Shown here: piece after piece, positions 37,612 through 46,324 of the stretch
How the letters are laid out: every line of letters starts with the position of its first letter
Numbering within the stretch: the stretch's first letter is position 1
Assembly (NCBI RefSeq): GCF_021739025.1
Contig: NZ_JAKKOT010000008.1
Span: 124,001 to 188,000 of the forward strand
DNA: 64,000 bases
Direction: 5' to 3'
Origin: Gordonia liuliyuniae
GTDB lineage: Bacteria; Actinomycetota; Actinomycetes; Mycobacteriales; Mycobacteriaceae
The notes under the pieces: generated by a model
Told to the model about the DNA's origin: nothing
The model's database searches: none
What the model saw: only the letters and a program-made list of their open reading frames with translations
Program-made: the position numbers and the translations under genes

Positions 37612-38652
37612 ATGCCGATCCCGTACATCGACGGCGTGCTGACCCCGGCTCAGATCCGGGCGACGGGACAGTCGATCGTCGCGATGCAGGAGCCGTCCGG
37701 CGCTCTGCCGTGGTTCCCCGGCGGCAAGACCGACCCGTGGGACCATGTCGAATCAGCGATGGCGTTGTCGGCCAGCGGGTTCCGGTGGGAGGCGGAAGCC
37801 GCCTACGAGTGGTCTCGCCGCACTCAGCGACTCGACGGGTCGTGGCCGATCGAAGTCCGGGAGGGGCGCGTCGTCGACACCGGCGTCGATAGCAACTTCT
37901 GTGCCTACGTCGCGGTCGGCGTGTGGCACCACTTCCTGGTGTACGACGACCCGGTGTTCCTTCGCCGCATGTGGTCGACGGTCCGGGCCGCCATCGAGCG
38001 CACCGTGACGTTCGCGCGCGCCGACGGCGCGATCCGGTGGGCCGCAGACTATTCGACCGGTGAGATGTTCCCGAACGTCCTCATCACCGGGAACGCCAGC
38101 ATCTATTCGGCGCTCGACTGCGCGGTGCGGATCGGGGACGTCCTCGGTGAGCCGACGCAGGCGTGGGAGGCCGCGAGGCACCGCCTCGGCGACGTGTTCG
38201 ACCGCTGGGCGGACGATCGCAGCGTCCTCGACCCCGCGTCGCACCATTCCATGGATTGGTACTACCCGGTGCTCGGCGGCGCGGTGCGCGGCGACGTCGG
38301 ACGCGAACTCATCGACGAACGCTGGAGCGAGTTCGTCGTCGACGGTCTCGGCGCACGCTGCGTCGACGACCACCCGTGGGTGACGGGCGCCGAGACCTGC
38401 GAGCTGGCGATGGCCGTCGACTCGCTCGGCGACGTCGACCGGGCCGCCGCTCTCGTGCAGTCGATCCAGCATCTCCGCGAGGACGACGGTTCGTACTGGA
38501 CCGGGCTCGTCTTCTCCGACGGGAAACGCTGGCCGGTCGAACTGAGCTGTTGGACGGCGGCGGCCGTCGTGCTCGCTGCCGACGCGATCAGCCGCGCGAC
38601 GCCGGGAAGTGGAATCTTCCGCGACGTCGCAGACAGCCGCGTCGCAGGCTAG
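37612..38652 (+). CDS. Prenyltransferase/squalene-oxidase-repeat-like alpha/alpha-barrel protein
   Basis: 346 aa, starting 2 bp after the methyltransferase stop. Helix-rich, with repeated W and D motifs (ALPWFPGGKTDPWDHVESAMAL, QRLDGSWPIEV, LREDDGSYWTGLVF) as in terpenoid-cyclase-type (alpha/alpha)6 barrels, which databases often label 'prenyltransferase'. The DxDD cyclase motif is not seen, so catalytic type is open; a glycosidase-like role is also possible. No membrane segment. Last gene of the fprB-GT4-methyltransferase run. Confidence 0.7.
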   Translation: MPIPYIDGVLTPAQIRATGQSIVAMQEPSGALPWFPGGKTDPWDHVESAMALSASGFRWEAEAAYEWSRRTQRLDGSWPIEVREGRVVDTGVDSNFCAYVAVGVWHHFLVYDDPVFLRRMWSTVRAAIERTVTFARADGAIRWAADYSTGEMFPNVLITGNASIYSALDCAVRIGDVLGEPTQAWEAARHRLGDVFDRWADDRSVLDPASHHSMDWYYPVLGGAVRGDVGRELIDERWSEFVVDGLGARCVDDHPWVTGAETCELAMAVDSLGDVDRAAALVQSIQHLREDDGSYWTGLVFSDGKRWPVELSCWTAAAVVLAADAISRATPGSGIFRDVADSRVAG

Positions 38653-38680
38653 TGCCTCGTGTGGCGTCTGGCTCCCCAGG

Positions 38681-39337
38681 TCAGCGGCGCACCAGCACGC
38701 GCAGCGAACCGTGGGCGTCGGCTTCGGTGAATTCGCCGGAGTCGAGGGCCTGCCGATAGATCTCGTACGGTGGACGCCCGCCGTCTGCAGGGTCGGGGAA
38801 CACGTCGTGGATCAGCAGGGCTCCGCCGGGGCGCACCCAGGTGGCCCACCCGTCGTAGTCGTTCTGGGCGGCCTCCATCGAGTGGCCGCCGTCGATGAAC
38901 ACGAAGTCGACGGCACGACCCCATACGCGGGCCGCGGCAGTCGACGGTGCGAGCAGACCCAGGACGGTGTGCTCGAGTCGCGCGTCGAACATGGTGCGGC
39001 GGAACCGTGCCGCAGTGTCGAGAAGACCGGCGTGCGCGTCGACGAGAGTCGTGTCGTGATACTCCCAGCCCGGCTGATGCTCTTCGGAACCGCGATGATG
39101 GTCGACGGTGACGATCAGTGCGTCATGACGTTGCGCCGCATCGCCCAGGTACACGGTCGACTTTCCGCAGTACGTGCCGATCTCCACCCCGATCCCGACC
39201 GAATCCGGCTGGGACAGAAAGCGATCCACTACACGATGCAGAGCATCGGCTTCGTCGGCGGGCATGAATCCCGGAGTGTTGTCGGCCACCGTGCGGCGGT
39301 CGTCGGGCAGCGTGGAACTCGAAGTCGACAAAGGCAT
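38681..39337 (-). CDS. Class I SAM-dependent methyltransferase (Methyltransf_24 type)
   Basis: 218 aa. Motif I is GVEIGTYCGKSTVYLG; VDFVFIDGGHSMEAAQNDYD followed by WVRPGGALLIHDVF is typical of the Methyltransf_24 family, whose acceptors are often small molecules or sugars. Convergent with the GT4-methyltransferase-barrel run (28-bp gap), so a shared pathway is possible but not shown. Confidence 0.85.
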   Translation of the reverse strand: MPLSTSSSTLPDDRRTVADNTPGFMPADEADALHRVVDRFLSQPDSVGIGVEIGTYCGKSTVYLGDAAQRHDALIVTVDHHRGSEEHQPGWEYHDTTLVDAHAGLLDTAARFRRTMFDARLEHTVLGLLAPSTAAARVWGRAVDFVFIDGGHSMEAAQNDYDGWATWVRPGGALLIHDVFPDPADGGRPPYEIYRQALDSGEFTEADAHGSLRVLVRR

Positions 39338-39381
39338 GATTCGATCGTAGGCGAGGCCTCGATGCAGATACGGTGAAACCC

Positions 39382-40374
39382 ATGAAGGCTCAGATGATCG
39401 TCAGCGAGACCGGCCCCGACGGACTCGAACTCCAAGAGATCCCCGCCCCGCAGGCCCAGGATGGGCAGTACCTGGTCGACGTCCGCTCGTGCGGGGTGTG
39501 CTTCCCCGATCTGCTCATGTCGCAGGGCAAGTATCAGTTCCGTCCGCCGGTCCCGTACGTCCCGGGCACCGAGGTTGCGGGCGTGATCGCGCAGGCCCCC
39601 GCCGGGGGCGCTTACGCCGTCGGTGACCGGGTGTTGGTCACGTCGATGATCGGCGGCTTCGGCGAGCAGCTCGCTGCCGTCGAGCGTCAAATCCTCCCGA
39701 TGCCCGCCGAGCTGACCTTCGACGAGGGCGCCGCGATGGGCATCAACTTCCAGACGGCGTTGTTCGCGTTGAAGGTTCGCGCGCAGACGGCTCCGGGCGA
39801 AGTGGTTGCCGTCCTCGGTTCGGCGGGAGGCGTGGGCGTAGCCTCGATCCTCGTCGCGAAGGCCATGGGCGCCAAGGTGATCGCCGTCGTGCACCGCACC
39901 GGCCAAGAGGAGATGCTGCGCGGTCTCGGAGCCGACGAGGTCGTCCAGCTGACCGATGGCTGGAAGGAGAAGGTGCTCGAACTGTCCGACGACGGCGTCG
40001 ATGTGCTGATCGACCCCGTCGGCGGCGACGTCTTCGACGAGGCGCTGCGCACTGTCGGCGTCGACGGTCGCTACGTCGTGATCGGGTTCGCCGCGGGCGG
40101 CATCCCGTCGGTCAAGCTCAACCGTGTCTTGTTCCGCAACATCTCGATCGTCGGCGCGGCGTGGGGCGAGTACATCACCAAGAAGAGCCCCGAGCTCCCC
40201 GCCCTGCTGCACGACGAGCTCACCGAGATGATTGCTGCGGGCATGCGTCCGCCCGCCACCCACGTCTACGAACTCGACCAGCTGGGGGCCGCGCTGACCG
40301 ACCTCGCCGAAGGCCGGATCAAAGGGAAGGCCGTCGTCCATGTCACGGAGAGTGAGGCGACCGTTCGGAAGTAG
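39382..40374 (+). CDS. NADPH:quinone oxidoreductase family protein (zinc-free MDR)
   Basis: 330 aa from ATG 39382; GTG 39373 is in frame upstream. Medium-chain reductase fold: catalytic-domain stretch CGVCFPDLLMSQGKYQFRPPVPYVPGTEVAG and Rossmann motif VLGSAGGVGVASILVAKAMGAKVIAV. The zinc ligands of true alcohol dehydrogenases are absent, as in quinone oxidoreductases. Monocistronic between divergent and convergent neighbours. Confidence 0.9.
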   Translation: MKAQMIVSETGPDGLELQEIPAPQAQDGQYLVDVRSCGVCFPDLLMSQGKYQFRPPVPYVPGTEVAGVIAQAPAGGAYAVGDRVLVTSMIGGFGEQLAAVERQILPMPAELTFDEGAAMGINFQTALFALKVRAQTAPGEVVAVLGSAGGVGVASILVAKAMGAKVIAVVHRTGQEEMLRGLGADEVVQLTDGWKEKVLELSDDGVDVLIDPVGGDVFDEALRTVGVDGRYVVIGFAAGGIPSVKLNRVLFRNISIVGAAWGEYITKKSPELPALLHDELTEMIAAGMRPPATHVYELDQLGAALTDLAEGRIKGKAVVHVTESEATVRK

Positions 40375-40421
40375 CGCCTGTAGTCGGTCACGAACAGGCG
40401 TTGCAGTGCAGGGCCGCCTGG

Positions 40422-40757
40422 TCAGAGATCGAGCTTCGTCCATTGGTGCATGCGGTACGACGAGTCGTCGCCGGTCAACCAGCCGTGTAGAGCGGAGGCG
40501 AATCGGTCGACGAGTGGCGGGGTGATCACCGGGAACGCCGAGTGGCCCCAGGCGACGAATCGGCCGGGCATCGCATTGCGCGGGTCCAGCATGAGTTCGT
40601 ACTGCGGGTCGTAGACGGCGAAACCCGCAGTGAACGCGATCGCCTGTGCGTCGCGGGTTCCGGGCGCTCCGCTCTCCTGCTGGGCGATCACGTGCGCGAT
40701 GGCAGCCCTGGTGTCGTCGGCCAGATGTGCTGGGAGAACCCAGTGGTCGTAGCTCAT
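40422..40757 (-). CDS. Small protein of unknown function downstream of the LLM oxidoreductase
   Basis: 111 aa from ATG 40757 (MSYDHWVLPAHLADDTRAAI). A GTG at 40907, overlapping the LLM stop, would extend it to 161 aa, but that extra part crosses a long inverted repeat and looks non-coding. The protein has no membrane segment or known motif. Conserved-looking aromatic residues (FAVYDPQYELMLDPRNAM) suggest a folded domain. I do not recognise a family. Confidence 0.6.
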   Translation of the reverse strand: MSYDHWVLPAHLADDTRAAIAHVIAQQESGAPGTRDAQAIAFTAGFAVYDPQYELMLDPRNAMPGRFVAWGHSAFPVITPPLVDRFASALHGWLTGDDSSYRMHQWTKLDL

Positions 40758-40829
40758 GGCGTCGACGATAGCGGCGGTTCGTCGAGCAGTGCTTTGATCG
40801 GCTGGCCGTGCTGTTCGCGGATCTGGTGA

Positions 40830-40897
40830 TTTTCCAGCACAGTCAGAGGCTTTTCGGCCGACAGGGGGCCGATATGGAGTACGACTGTGTTGGAAAA
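40830..40897. repeat. 15-bp inverted repeat with nested hairpin between the LLM gene and the small protein gene
   Basis: TTTTCCAGCACAGTC (40830-40844) pairs with GACTGTGTTGGAAAA (40883-40897) at 14 of 15 positions. The 38-bp spacer holds a second hairpin (TCGGCC 40854-40859 with GGCCGA 40867-40872). The outer right arm ends 4 bp from the LLM stop. It may be a terminator, an mRNA-stabilising structure or a small mobile-element remnant. Confidence 0.75.
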
Positions 40898-40900
40898 CCG

Positions 40901-41914
40901 TCAACACTGCGAACGCAGTGAGGCGGCCACGTCGGCGAGCAGATCCGGGTCGGCCTGGTACGGAGTGTTGAATCCGAGACGATCCACCAGCGGGTCGTAG
41001 CGGCGGAGCAGTTCGGCGGCGCCGTCCACCGGATCGGTGACCGTCACCGCGATCGCGTCGACCAGGTCGTCGGGAACCAGGCGGGCGATGGCCTTCCAGT
41101 CGCCGGCGCGGGTCAGTTCTCGAAGGCGCGGCTGGAGATCACCGAAACCCACCGAGTCGAGGATCGGGCGGTACGCGGGAGTCGAACCGTAGAAGCCGAT
41201 CTGAGCGCGGACCGCGTTGCGTGCGGCGGCGCGCTCGACGTCGTCGCGTCCGACGATCACCATCGCCGAATGGTGGACTGTCGGACGCGGACGGTAGCCG
41301 GCGCCGTCGATGAGATTGGGGATCGTGGTGTCGCGCAAGAACTGCGGTGTCGCCAGCGGATGGGAGAGGAAGCCGTCGGCGACCTCGCCCGCCACCCGCG
41401 TCATCGCTGGCCCGACGCCGGCCAGCCACACCGGCGGAGGACCGAAACCGTCCACCTCGTCGGCATCGGGTTTGAACAGCGGCGGCATCAGCGTCTGCGT
41501 ATAGAACTCGCCGCGGTGATCGAGCCGGCCGCCAGTGAGCCAACTGTCCCAGATCGCGCGGACCGCTGTCACCAGGTCGCGCATGCGGTCGGCCGGACGG
41601 CTCCACGGCATCGAATATCGACGCTCGATATGCGGCTTGATCTGCGTGCCCAGACCCAACACGAACCGTCCCCGCGAATACGACTGCAGGTCCCAGCCCA
41701 TCGTCGCCAGCAGCAGCGGATTGCGACCGAACGCCACAGCGATCGACGTACCGAGCGTCACGGACTCCGTGTGCTCGGCCGCCAGCAAGAGCGGAAGGAA
41801 CGGGTCGTGCGCGCCCTCGAACGTCCACACGCCGTCGTATCCGGCGGCCTCGGCGGCTGCGGTCCGTTCGGGCATCTCCGCTAGGGGGCAGGTGATCGTC
41901 GTGTCGACACGCAT
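40901..41914 (-). CDS. LLM-class F420-dependent oxidoreductase (TIGR03617-like)
   Basis: 337 aa. Luciferase-like TIM barrel: YDGVWTFEGAHDPFLPLLLAAEHTESVTLGTSIAVAF at the N-terminus and RFVLGLGTQIKPHIERRYSMPW typical of F420-using members. Such enzymes use reduced F420; the source, Fgd, is encoded at the end of this window. Substrate unknown. It is 3 bp downstream of the amidohydrolase stop, so the two are probably one unit. Confidence 0.86.
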   Translation of the reverse strand: MRVDTTITCPLAEMPERTAAAEAAGYDGVWTFEGAHDPFLPLLLAAEHTESVTLGTSIAVAFGRNPLLLATMGWDLQSYSRGRFVLGLGTQIKPHIERRYSMPWSRPADRMRDLVTAVRAIWDSWLTGGRLDHRGEFYTQTLMPPLFKPDADEVDGFGPPPVWLAGVGPAMTRVAGEVADGFLSHPLATPQFLRDTTIPNLIDGAGYRPRPTVHHSAMVIVGRDDVERAAARNAVRAQIGFYGSTPAYRPILDSVGFGDLQPRLRELTRAGDWKAIARLVPDDLVDAIAVTVTDPVDGAAELLRRYDPLVDRLGFNTPYQADPDLLADVAASLRSQC

Positions 41915-41917
41915 GCG

Positions 41918-42826
41918 CTATCCGATCTGAAACAGTTGGGCAGCATTGCCGTGTAAGACGCGGCGCACCCAGTCATCGCCGAGGTCGAGGCGGGTGATCG
42001 CATCGAGCGCGTGCGTGTAGCCGTACGGGATGTTCGGGAAGTCGGAGCCGAACAGGATCTTGTCGCCGAGGTCGGCGACGCGCGGCAAGAGATCGCGCGG
42101 GTACGGCGCATCCTGCTCGGAGAAGTCGGTGAACGACATCGTCGTGTCCAGTCGCACGTTCTCGTATCGCTCGGCGAGCGCGAGGAACTCGGCATACTCG
42201 GGGGTGCCCATGTGGGCGACGATCAGCGGCAGTGTCGGGAAGCGCGCCAGCAGGGCCTCGACCGGCCCCGGCCCGGTGAACGAGCCCGGGGCAGGCCCCG
42301 AACCGCAGTGGATGACGACCGGTACCTGCGCGTCGTCGATCGTGCCCCACACGTCGTCGAGCAGCGGATCGATCGGCGAGTAGTCACCCACCTGGATGTG
42401 TGATTTGAACACTCGCGTGCCTGCGTCGATCGCGGCGCGAACGTACTCGCCGGCGTCGGGTTCGGGGTAGAAGGTCGACGTGTGCAGGCAGTCGGGGTGC
42501 CCGGCGGCGAAGTCGGCGGCCCACGAGTTCAGCCAGCGCGCCATCGCGGGCTTGTGCGGGTAGAGCATCGACGAGTAGGCGAGGACGCCGAACCCGCGGA
42601 GTGTCTCGACGCGTTCGTCCTCGTCAGCGCGGTAGGTGATCGGCCACTCACGGCCCAGCATCGGGCCGGCCGAATCGAAGTACGCCCACACCTTGTCGAG
42701 GACTCGCCCCGGCATGAAATGCGTGTGGACGTCGATGATCCCGGGGAGGTCGAGCCGTTGCCAGCGTTCGTGGACGGCATCGGTCTCGGCCCGCGAGAAC
42801 GGCTGCACCTCGTGTTCGTCGCACAT
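41918..42826 (-). CDS. Amidohydrolase-2 family protein (ACMSD-like)
   Basis: 302 aa. The metal-binding HxH is in IDVHTHFMPG near the N-terminus. IVAHMGTPEY and a late DFPNIPYGY aspartate complete the amidohydrolase-2 (COG2159) pattern shared with decarboxylases and hydrolases of ring-cleavage products. Co-directional with the LLM enzyme and the hotdog thioesterase, an arrangement that suggests a small catabolic unit. Confidence 0.85.
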   Translation of the reverse strand: MCDEHEVQPFSRAETDAVHERWQRLDLPGIIDVHTHFMPGRVLDKVWAYFDSAGPMLGREWPITYRADEDERVETLRGFGVLAYSSMLYPHKPAMARWLNSWAADFAAGHPDCLHTSTFYPEPDAGEYVRAAIDAGTRVFKSHIQVGDYSPIDPLLDDVWGTIDDAQVPVVIHCGSGPAPGSFTGPGPVEALLARFPTLPLIVAHMGTPEYAEFLALAERYENVRLDTTMSFTDFSEQDAPYPRDLLPRVADLGDKILFGSDFPNIPYGYTHALDAITRLDLGDDWVRRVLHGNAAQLFQIG

Positions 42827-42850
42827 TGCCCTGACGCTACCGACTCGCGG

Positions 42851-43516
42851 TCAGTCGCGCGCCGTAGCCTCCGCGATTGCGGCCATCACCTCGTCGCGTC
42901 CCGCGAACTCCTTGGGACGGATCATGATCGCTTCGACTTCGGCGGTGACGCCCTCGCTGTCGTGGATCTCGCCGCTGACGAAGGCCTTGCGGTCCTGCGT
43001 ACCGGTCACCTCGGCACGTAAGGACACCTGCCCGAGCTTCGTGGGACGGACGTAGCGCACGGTCAGAGTTCCGGTGAAGTGCGGCATCGACGTACCGCTG
43101 CTCGCGCATTCGCCGACGAGTTGATCCAAGAGGAGGGCGAGGACGCCGCCGTGCACGTGGCCGCCTGGCCCCTCGTACGCGGCGCCGAGCGTCACCTCGG
43201 CGGTCGAGACGCCCGCGTGGGTGACCGGACGCAACGGCGGGGCGACCGCGTTGCGGACGCCGGTCGCCGCGTTGCCCCACGGCATTCCGACGAGATCTCG
43301 CGTGAACGGGACGCCGAACCCGCCCGGCTTCTCCTCGGTGCGCAGGCGAGCGACGATGTCGTCGATCTGTCGGCGCGCATCGTCGAGGGCCGTGTCGTCG
43401 ACCTCGGTGCGGATCACGGCGTCGACGAGGTCGCGCACCGATTCGGTGAGCGGCTCGACGGCGCTGATCCGACGTTCCACTTCGGCGGGGCCGATGTCCT
43501 CGAATCGAAAGTCCAC
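42851..43516 (-). CDS. PaaI/hotdog-type thioesterase
   Basis: 221 aa. An N-terminal helical extension of about 70 residues is followed by a hotdog domain with GGHVHGGVLALLLDQLVGECASSG, the PaaI-type active-site helix (HGG, then Asp). VRYVRPTKLG is the next conserved strand. It would hydrolyse an acyl-CoA. A KstR-like box overlaps its probable promoter at 43575-43588. Divergent from the TetR gene of the cyp operon. Confidence 0.86.
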   Translation of the reverse strand: MDFRFEDIGPAEVERRISAVEPLTESVRDLVDAVIRTEVDDTALDDARRQIDDIVARLRTEEKPGGFGVPFTRDLVGMPWGNAATGVRNAVAPPLRPVTHAGVSTAEVTLGAAYEGPGGHVHGGVLALLLDQLVGECASSGTSMPHFTGTLTVRYVRPTKLGQVSLRAEVTGTQDRKAFVSGEIHDSEGVTAEVEAIMIRPKEFAGRDEVMAAIAEATARD

Positions 43517-43574
43517 GGGTCACCTCGGGTGTCAGGGGAACCTCGGAAGCGAGGCTCGGGGCCGACACCCATAC

Positions 43575-43588
43575 TAGAACGCGTTGCA
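43575..43588 (-). promoter_or_regulatory. KstR-like box upstream of the hotdog thioesterase
   Basis: Minus-strand TGCAACGCGTTCTA is a full match to TNNAACNNGTTNNA and is followed by GTAT, giving TAGTAT as a possible -10. It lies 59 bp upstream of the thioesterase start and 82 bp upstream of the divergent TetR gene. Confidence 0.52.
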
Positions 43589-43669
43589 GTCTTGGCCCAC
43601 GCCGGACGCCGGATTCCGTTCTGGACAGGTGTCTGGACTTTGTTTCGATGCCGGGGTACCGTCGATCGC

Positions 43670-44254
43670 ATGTCCACGCCTCTGGAAACCGAATCCACCC
43701 GTCGACGTCTCACTCCGCAGCAGGCGGAGAAGATCGCGAAGATGACCGACGCGGCCGTCGAGATCGTGTTGGCCGACGGATTCGACAAGTTGTCGGTGCG
43801 CGACGTGGCGAAACGGGCAGGCGTGGCTCCGGCCACCGCATACACCTACTTCAGTTCCAAAGGGCACCTCGTCGCCGAAGTGTTCTGGCGACGACTCGCA
43901 GTGGGTGTTCCCGAGCCCGATCCGTCGTTGTCCGCGTTCGACCGGGTCGCGCAGGTCCTGCACGGCGTGTCGATGGTCGTCGCCGGGGAAGGGCAGCTCG
44001 GCGGCGCGGTCACCGTCGCGCTGCTGTCCGACGACCCGGAGTCGCAGCACCTGCGGTTGCGGATCGGCGGGTTCATCCACGATCGACTGGCGGCCGCAGT
44101 GGGCGACGGCGTCGACGATCCGCAGGGGCTCGTCGACGCGCTGCAGATGCTCTACGCGGGCGGCTTGGTGACCGCAGGCATGGGCCACCTCAGCTACGAA
44201 GCAACGTCTGCGCGGCTGATCGCCGCCGCCGCACGATTGATGGGACAGTCATGA
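43670..44254 (+). CDS. TetR-family regulator of the cyp123-cyp51 operon
   Basis: 194 aa from ATG 43670. The N-terminal TetR helix-turn-helix is KLSVRDVAKRAGVAPATAYTYFSSKGHLVAEVF. The C-terminal ligand domain is helical. It overlaps the P450 start (ATGA), matching the mycobacterial order in which a TetR-type gene (Rv0767c) heads the cyp123/cyp51 operon. Its operator may lie in the divergent region, where CTGGAC is repeated directly (43621-43638). Confidence 0.86.
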   Translation: MSTPLETESTRRRLTPQQAEKIAKMTDAAVEIVLADGFDKLSVRDVAKRAGVAPATAYTYFSSKGHLVAEVFWRRLAVGVPEPDPSLSAFDRVAQVLHGVSMVVAGEGQLGGAVTVALLSDDPESQHLRLRIGGFIHDRLAAAVGDGVDDPQGLVDALQMLYAGGLVTAGMGHLSYEATSARLIAAAARLMGQS

Positions 44255-45501
44255 CTATTGCCGACTCCGGAATGCAGAACAGAATTCCGTTCGATCCGTA
44301 CGACTACGAGTTCCATGAGGACCCGTATCCGACGTACGCGACGCTGCGGGCGCAGGCCCCGGTCTATCGGAACACCGACAGTGACTTCTGGGCGTTGTCG
44401 CGTCACGCCGACGTGTCCGAAGCGTTCCGGGACAACACCAGGCTGTCGAACAGCTGGGGTGTGTCGATGGACCCGACCGCGTACAACGAGAACGCCGAAT
44501 ACGCGATGAGCTTCCTCGCGATGGACGATCCGCGCCATCTGCGTCTACGCAAACTCGTCTCGAAAGGCTTCACGCCTCGTCGCGTCGGTGAGCTCGCGCC
44601 GCGTATCGCCGAACTGACGGCGCAGCACTGGGACAAGTGCCTGCAGATGGGCGAGTTCGACTTCGTCCACGACTTCGCCGGTCTGCTGCCGATGGACGTG
44701 GTGTCGGAGCTGCTGGGTGTCGGGACGTCCGACCGCGCGCACCTGCGGAAGCAGTCCGACCTGCTGATCCACCGCGAGGAGGGAGTCACCGACGTCCCGC
44801 CCGCGGCGATCAGTGCCTACCTCGACCTATATGCCTTCTACACGTCGCTGTTGGCCGAGCGGCGCAAGAACCCGGGCGACGATCTGGTGTCCGCGTTGAC
44901 GACGGCCGAACTCGTCGACGGCGGCGAACGGACCGCATTGACCGACGGCGAGATCGTCGGCTTCATGATGCTGATGGTCGTCGCGGGCAACGAGACGACC
45001 ACCAAACTCCTCGCGAACTCGATGTTCTGGGGTGGGCGGAGCCCCGACCAGGTGGCGCCCATCATCGCGGCGGCGACCGACGACGATGCGGCGCTCGACG
45101 CCGTCGCACCGTGGGTGCAGGAGACTCTCCGCTACGACACGTCGACGCAGATGCTGATCCGTCGGGTCGTCGAAGACGTCGAGTACGGCGACTTCACGAT
45201 CCCGGCAGGCGACCGGGTCCTCCTGCTGATCGGTTCGGCTAATCGTGACGAAGAGGTCTTCGGCGACGATGCCGACCAGTTCGTGATCGGCCGCGACAGC
45301 GACCGCGCCATCATGAGCTTCGGTCTCGGCACCCACTTCTGCCTCGGCGCACACCTCGCCCGCCTGGAGACCGAGATCGGTCTGGCGAAGATCGCGCAGA
45401 CGGTCAGCTCGTTCGACATCGACTTCGCGCGAGCCGCGCGCGTCCACTCCGTCAACGTCCGGGGGTTCGCCGACCTCCCCATGACCGTGAAGGCCCGGTG
45501 A
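44251..45501 (+). CDS. cyp123: Cytochrome P450, CYP123-like
   Basis: 416 aa from ATG 44251, overlapping the TetR stop. I-helix VAGNETTTKLLANS, ExxR in VQETLRYDTSTQ and the haem-binding loop FGLGTHFCLGAHLAR are intact. The N-terminal part (PFDPYDYEFHEDPYPTY) and the position in front of SDR-CYP51-ferredoxin match mycobacterial Rv0766c. The electron donor is probably the ferredoxin encoded at 47728. Substrate unknown. Confidence 0.88.
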   Translation: MTIADSGMQNRIPFDPYDYEFHEDPYPTYATLRAQAPVYRNTDSDFWALSRHADVSEAFRDNTRLSNSWGVSMDPTAYNENAEYAMSFLAMDDPRHLRLRKLVSKGFTPRRVGELAPRIAELTAQHWDKCLQMGEFDFVHDFAGLLPMDVVSELLGVGTSDRAHLRKQSDLLIHREEGVTDVPPAAISAYLDLYAFYTSLLAERRKNPGDDLVSALTTAELVDGGERTALTDGEIVGFMMLMVVAGNETTTKLLANSMFWGGRSPDQVAPIIAAATDDDAALDAVAPWVQETLRYDTSTQMLIRRVVEDVEYGDFTIPAGDRVLLLIGSANRDEEVFGDDADQFVIGRDSDRAIMSFGLGTHFCLGAHLARLETEIGLAKIAQTVSSFDIDFARAARVHSVNVRGFADLPMTVKAR

Positions 45502-45507
45502 CCACCG

Positions 45508-46293
45508 ATGCGATTCCAACCCCACCCCGAACGTCGACCGGTCCTCGTCGCGGGCGCGTCCTCCGGTATCGGTGAGGCGACCGCACGTCGCCTGGCCGGT
45601 CTCGGTTACCCGGTGGCGCTCGGCGCCCGCCGCGTCGACAAGCTCACCGAGCTCGCGGACGAGATCACCAGCGCGGGCGGGGAAGCGGTCGCCGTCGAAC
45701 TCGACGTCACGTCCGACGAGTCGGTGATCTCGGCGGTGAAGTCCGCGCAGGAGGCGCTCGGCCCACTGGAGATCGCCGTGTCCGGAGCAGGCGACCTGCA
45801 GATCGGCCGCGCGCACGAGATGCCCGTCGACGAGTGGGCCGCGCAGATCGACGTCCACCTGGTCGGCGCGTACCGCATGTACCGCGCCGTGGTCCCCGAC
45901 ATGATCGGGCGGCGGCGCGGCGACTTCGTCTTCATCAGCTCCGACGTCGTCTCGCATCCGCGTCCATGGTCGTCGGCGTACGTCGCCGCCAAATGCGGCG
46001 TCGAAGGGCTTGTCGCGACCGCGCACATGGAGCTCGAAGGCACCGGCGTCCGCGCGGGGCTGGTCCGGCCCGGCCAGACGATGACCGGGATGGGCATGAA
46101 CCTGGACCAGACGGCCACCGAGGGCATGCTCAACGACTGGATCGCGTTCGGTCTCGCCCGCCACGGCCACTTCCTCGAACCCGACAACCTCGCCCACGCC
46201 GTCGAGTCGATGGTGACGCTCCCGCCGGGGGCGCACATGAAAGCCGTCGACGTCGAAGCCGAGGGCAAGCTGACCGCGACGACCACCGGTTAA
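45508..46293 (+). CDS. Short-chain dehydrogenase/reductase in the cyp51 operon
   Basis: 261 aa. Cofactor loop GASSGIGEATARRLAG, then LGARRVDKL after beta-2 (Arg favours NADP). The catalytic region has YVAAKCGVEGL with the usual Tyr/Lys. Corresponds to Rv0765c by position. It could oxidise or reduce a hydroxyl made by one of the flanking P450s; this is inference. Confidence 0.88.
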   Translation: MRFQPHPERRPVLVAGASSGIGEATARRLAGLGYPVALGARRVDKLTELADEITSAGGEAVAVELDVTSDESVISAVKSAQEALGPLEIAVSGAGDLQIGRAHEMPVDEWAAQIDVHLVGAYRMYRAVVPDMIGRRRGDFVFISSDVVSHPRPWSSAYVAAKCGVEGLVATAHMELEGTGVRAGLVRPGQTMTGMGMNLDQTATEGMLNDWIAFGLARHGHFLEPDNLAHAVESMVTLPPGAHMKAVDVEAEGKLTATTTG

Positions 46294-46324
46294 GCAGATC
46301 CGACCCGACCCAAGGAGAACCGAC

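Noticed and set aside
40758..40907. N-terminal extension of the small 111-aa protein to 161 aa from GTG 40907
   Set aside because: The extra segment is encoded by the long inverted repeat, is Arg/Pro/Ser-rich without pattern, and a better start exists at 40757.
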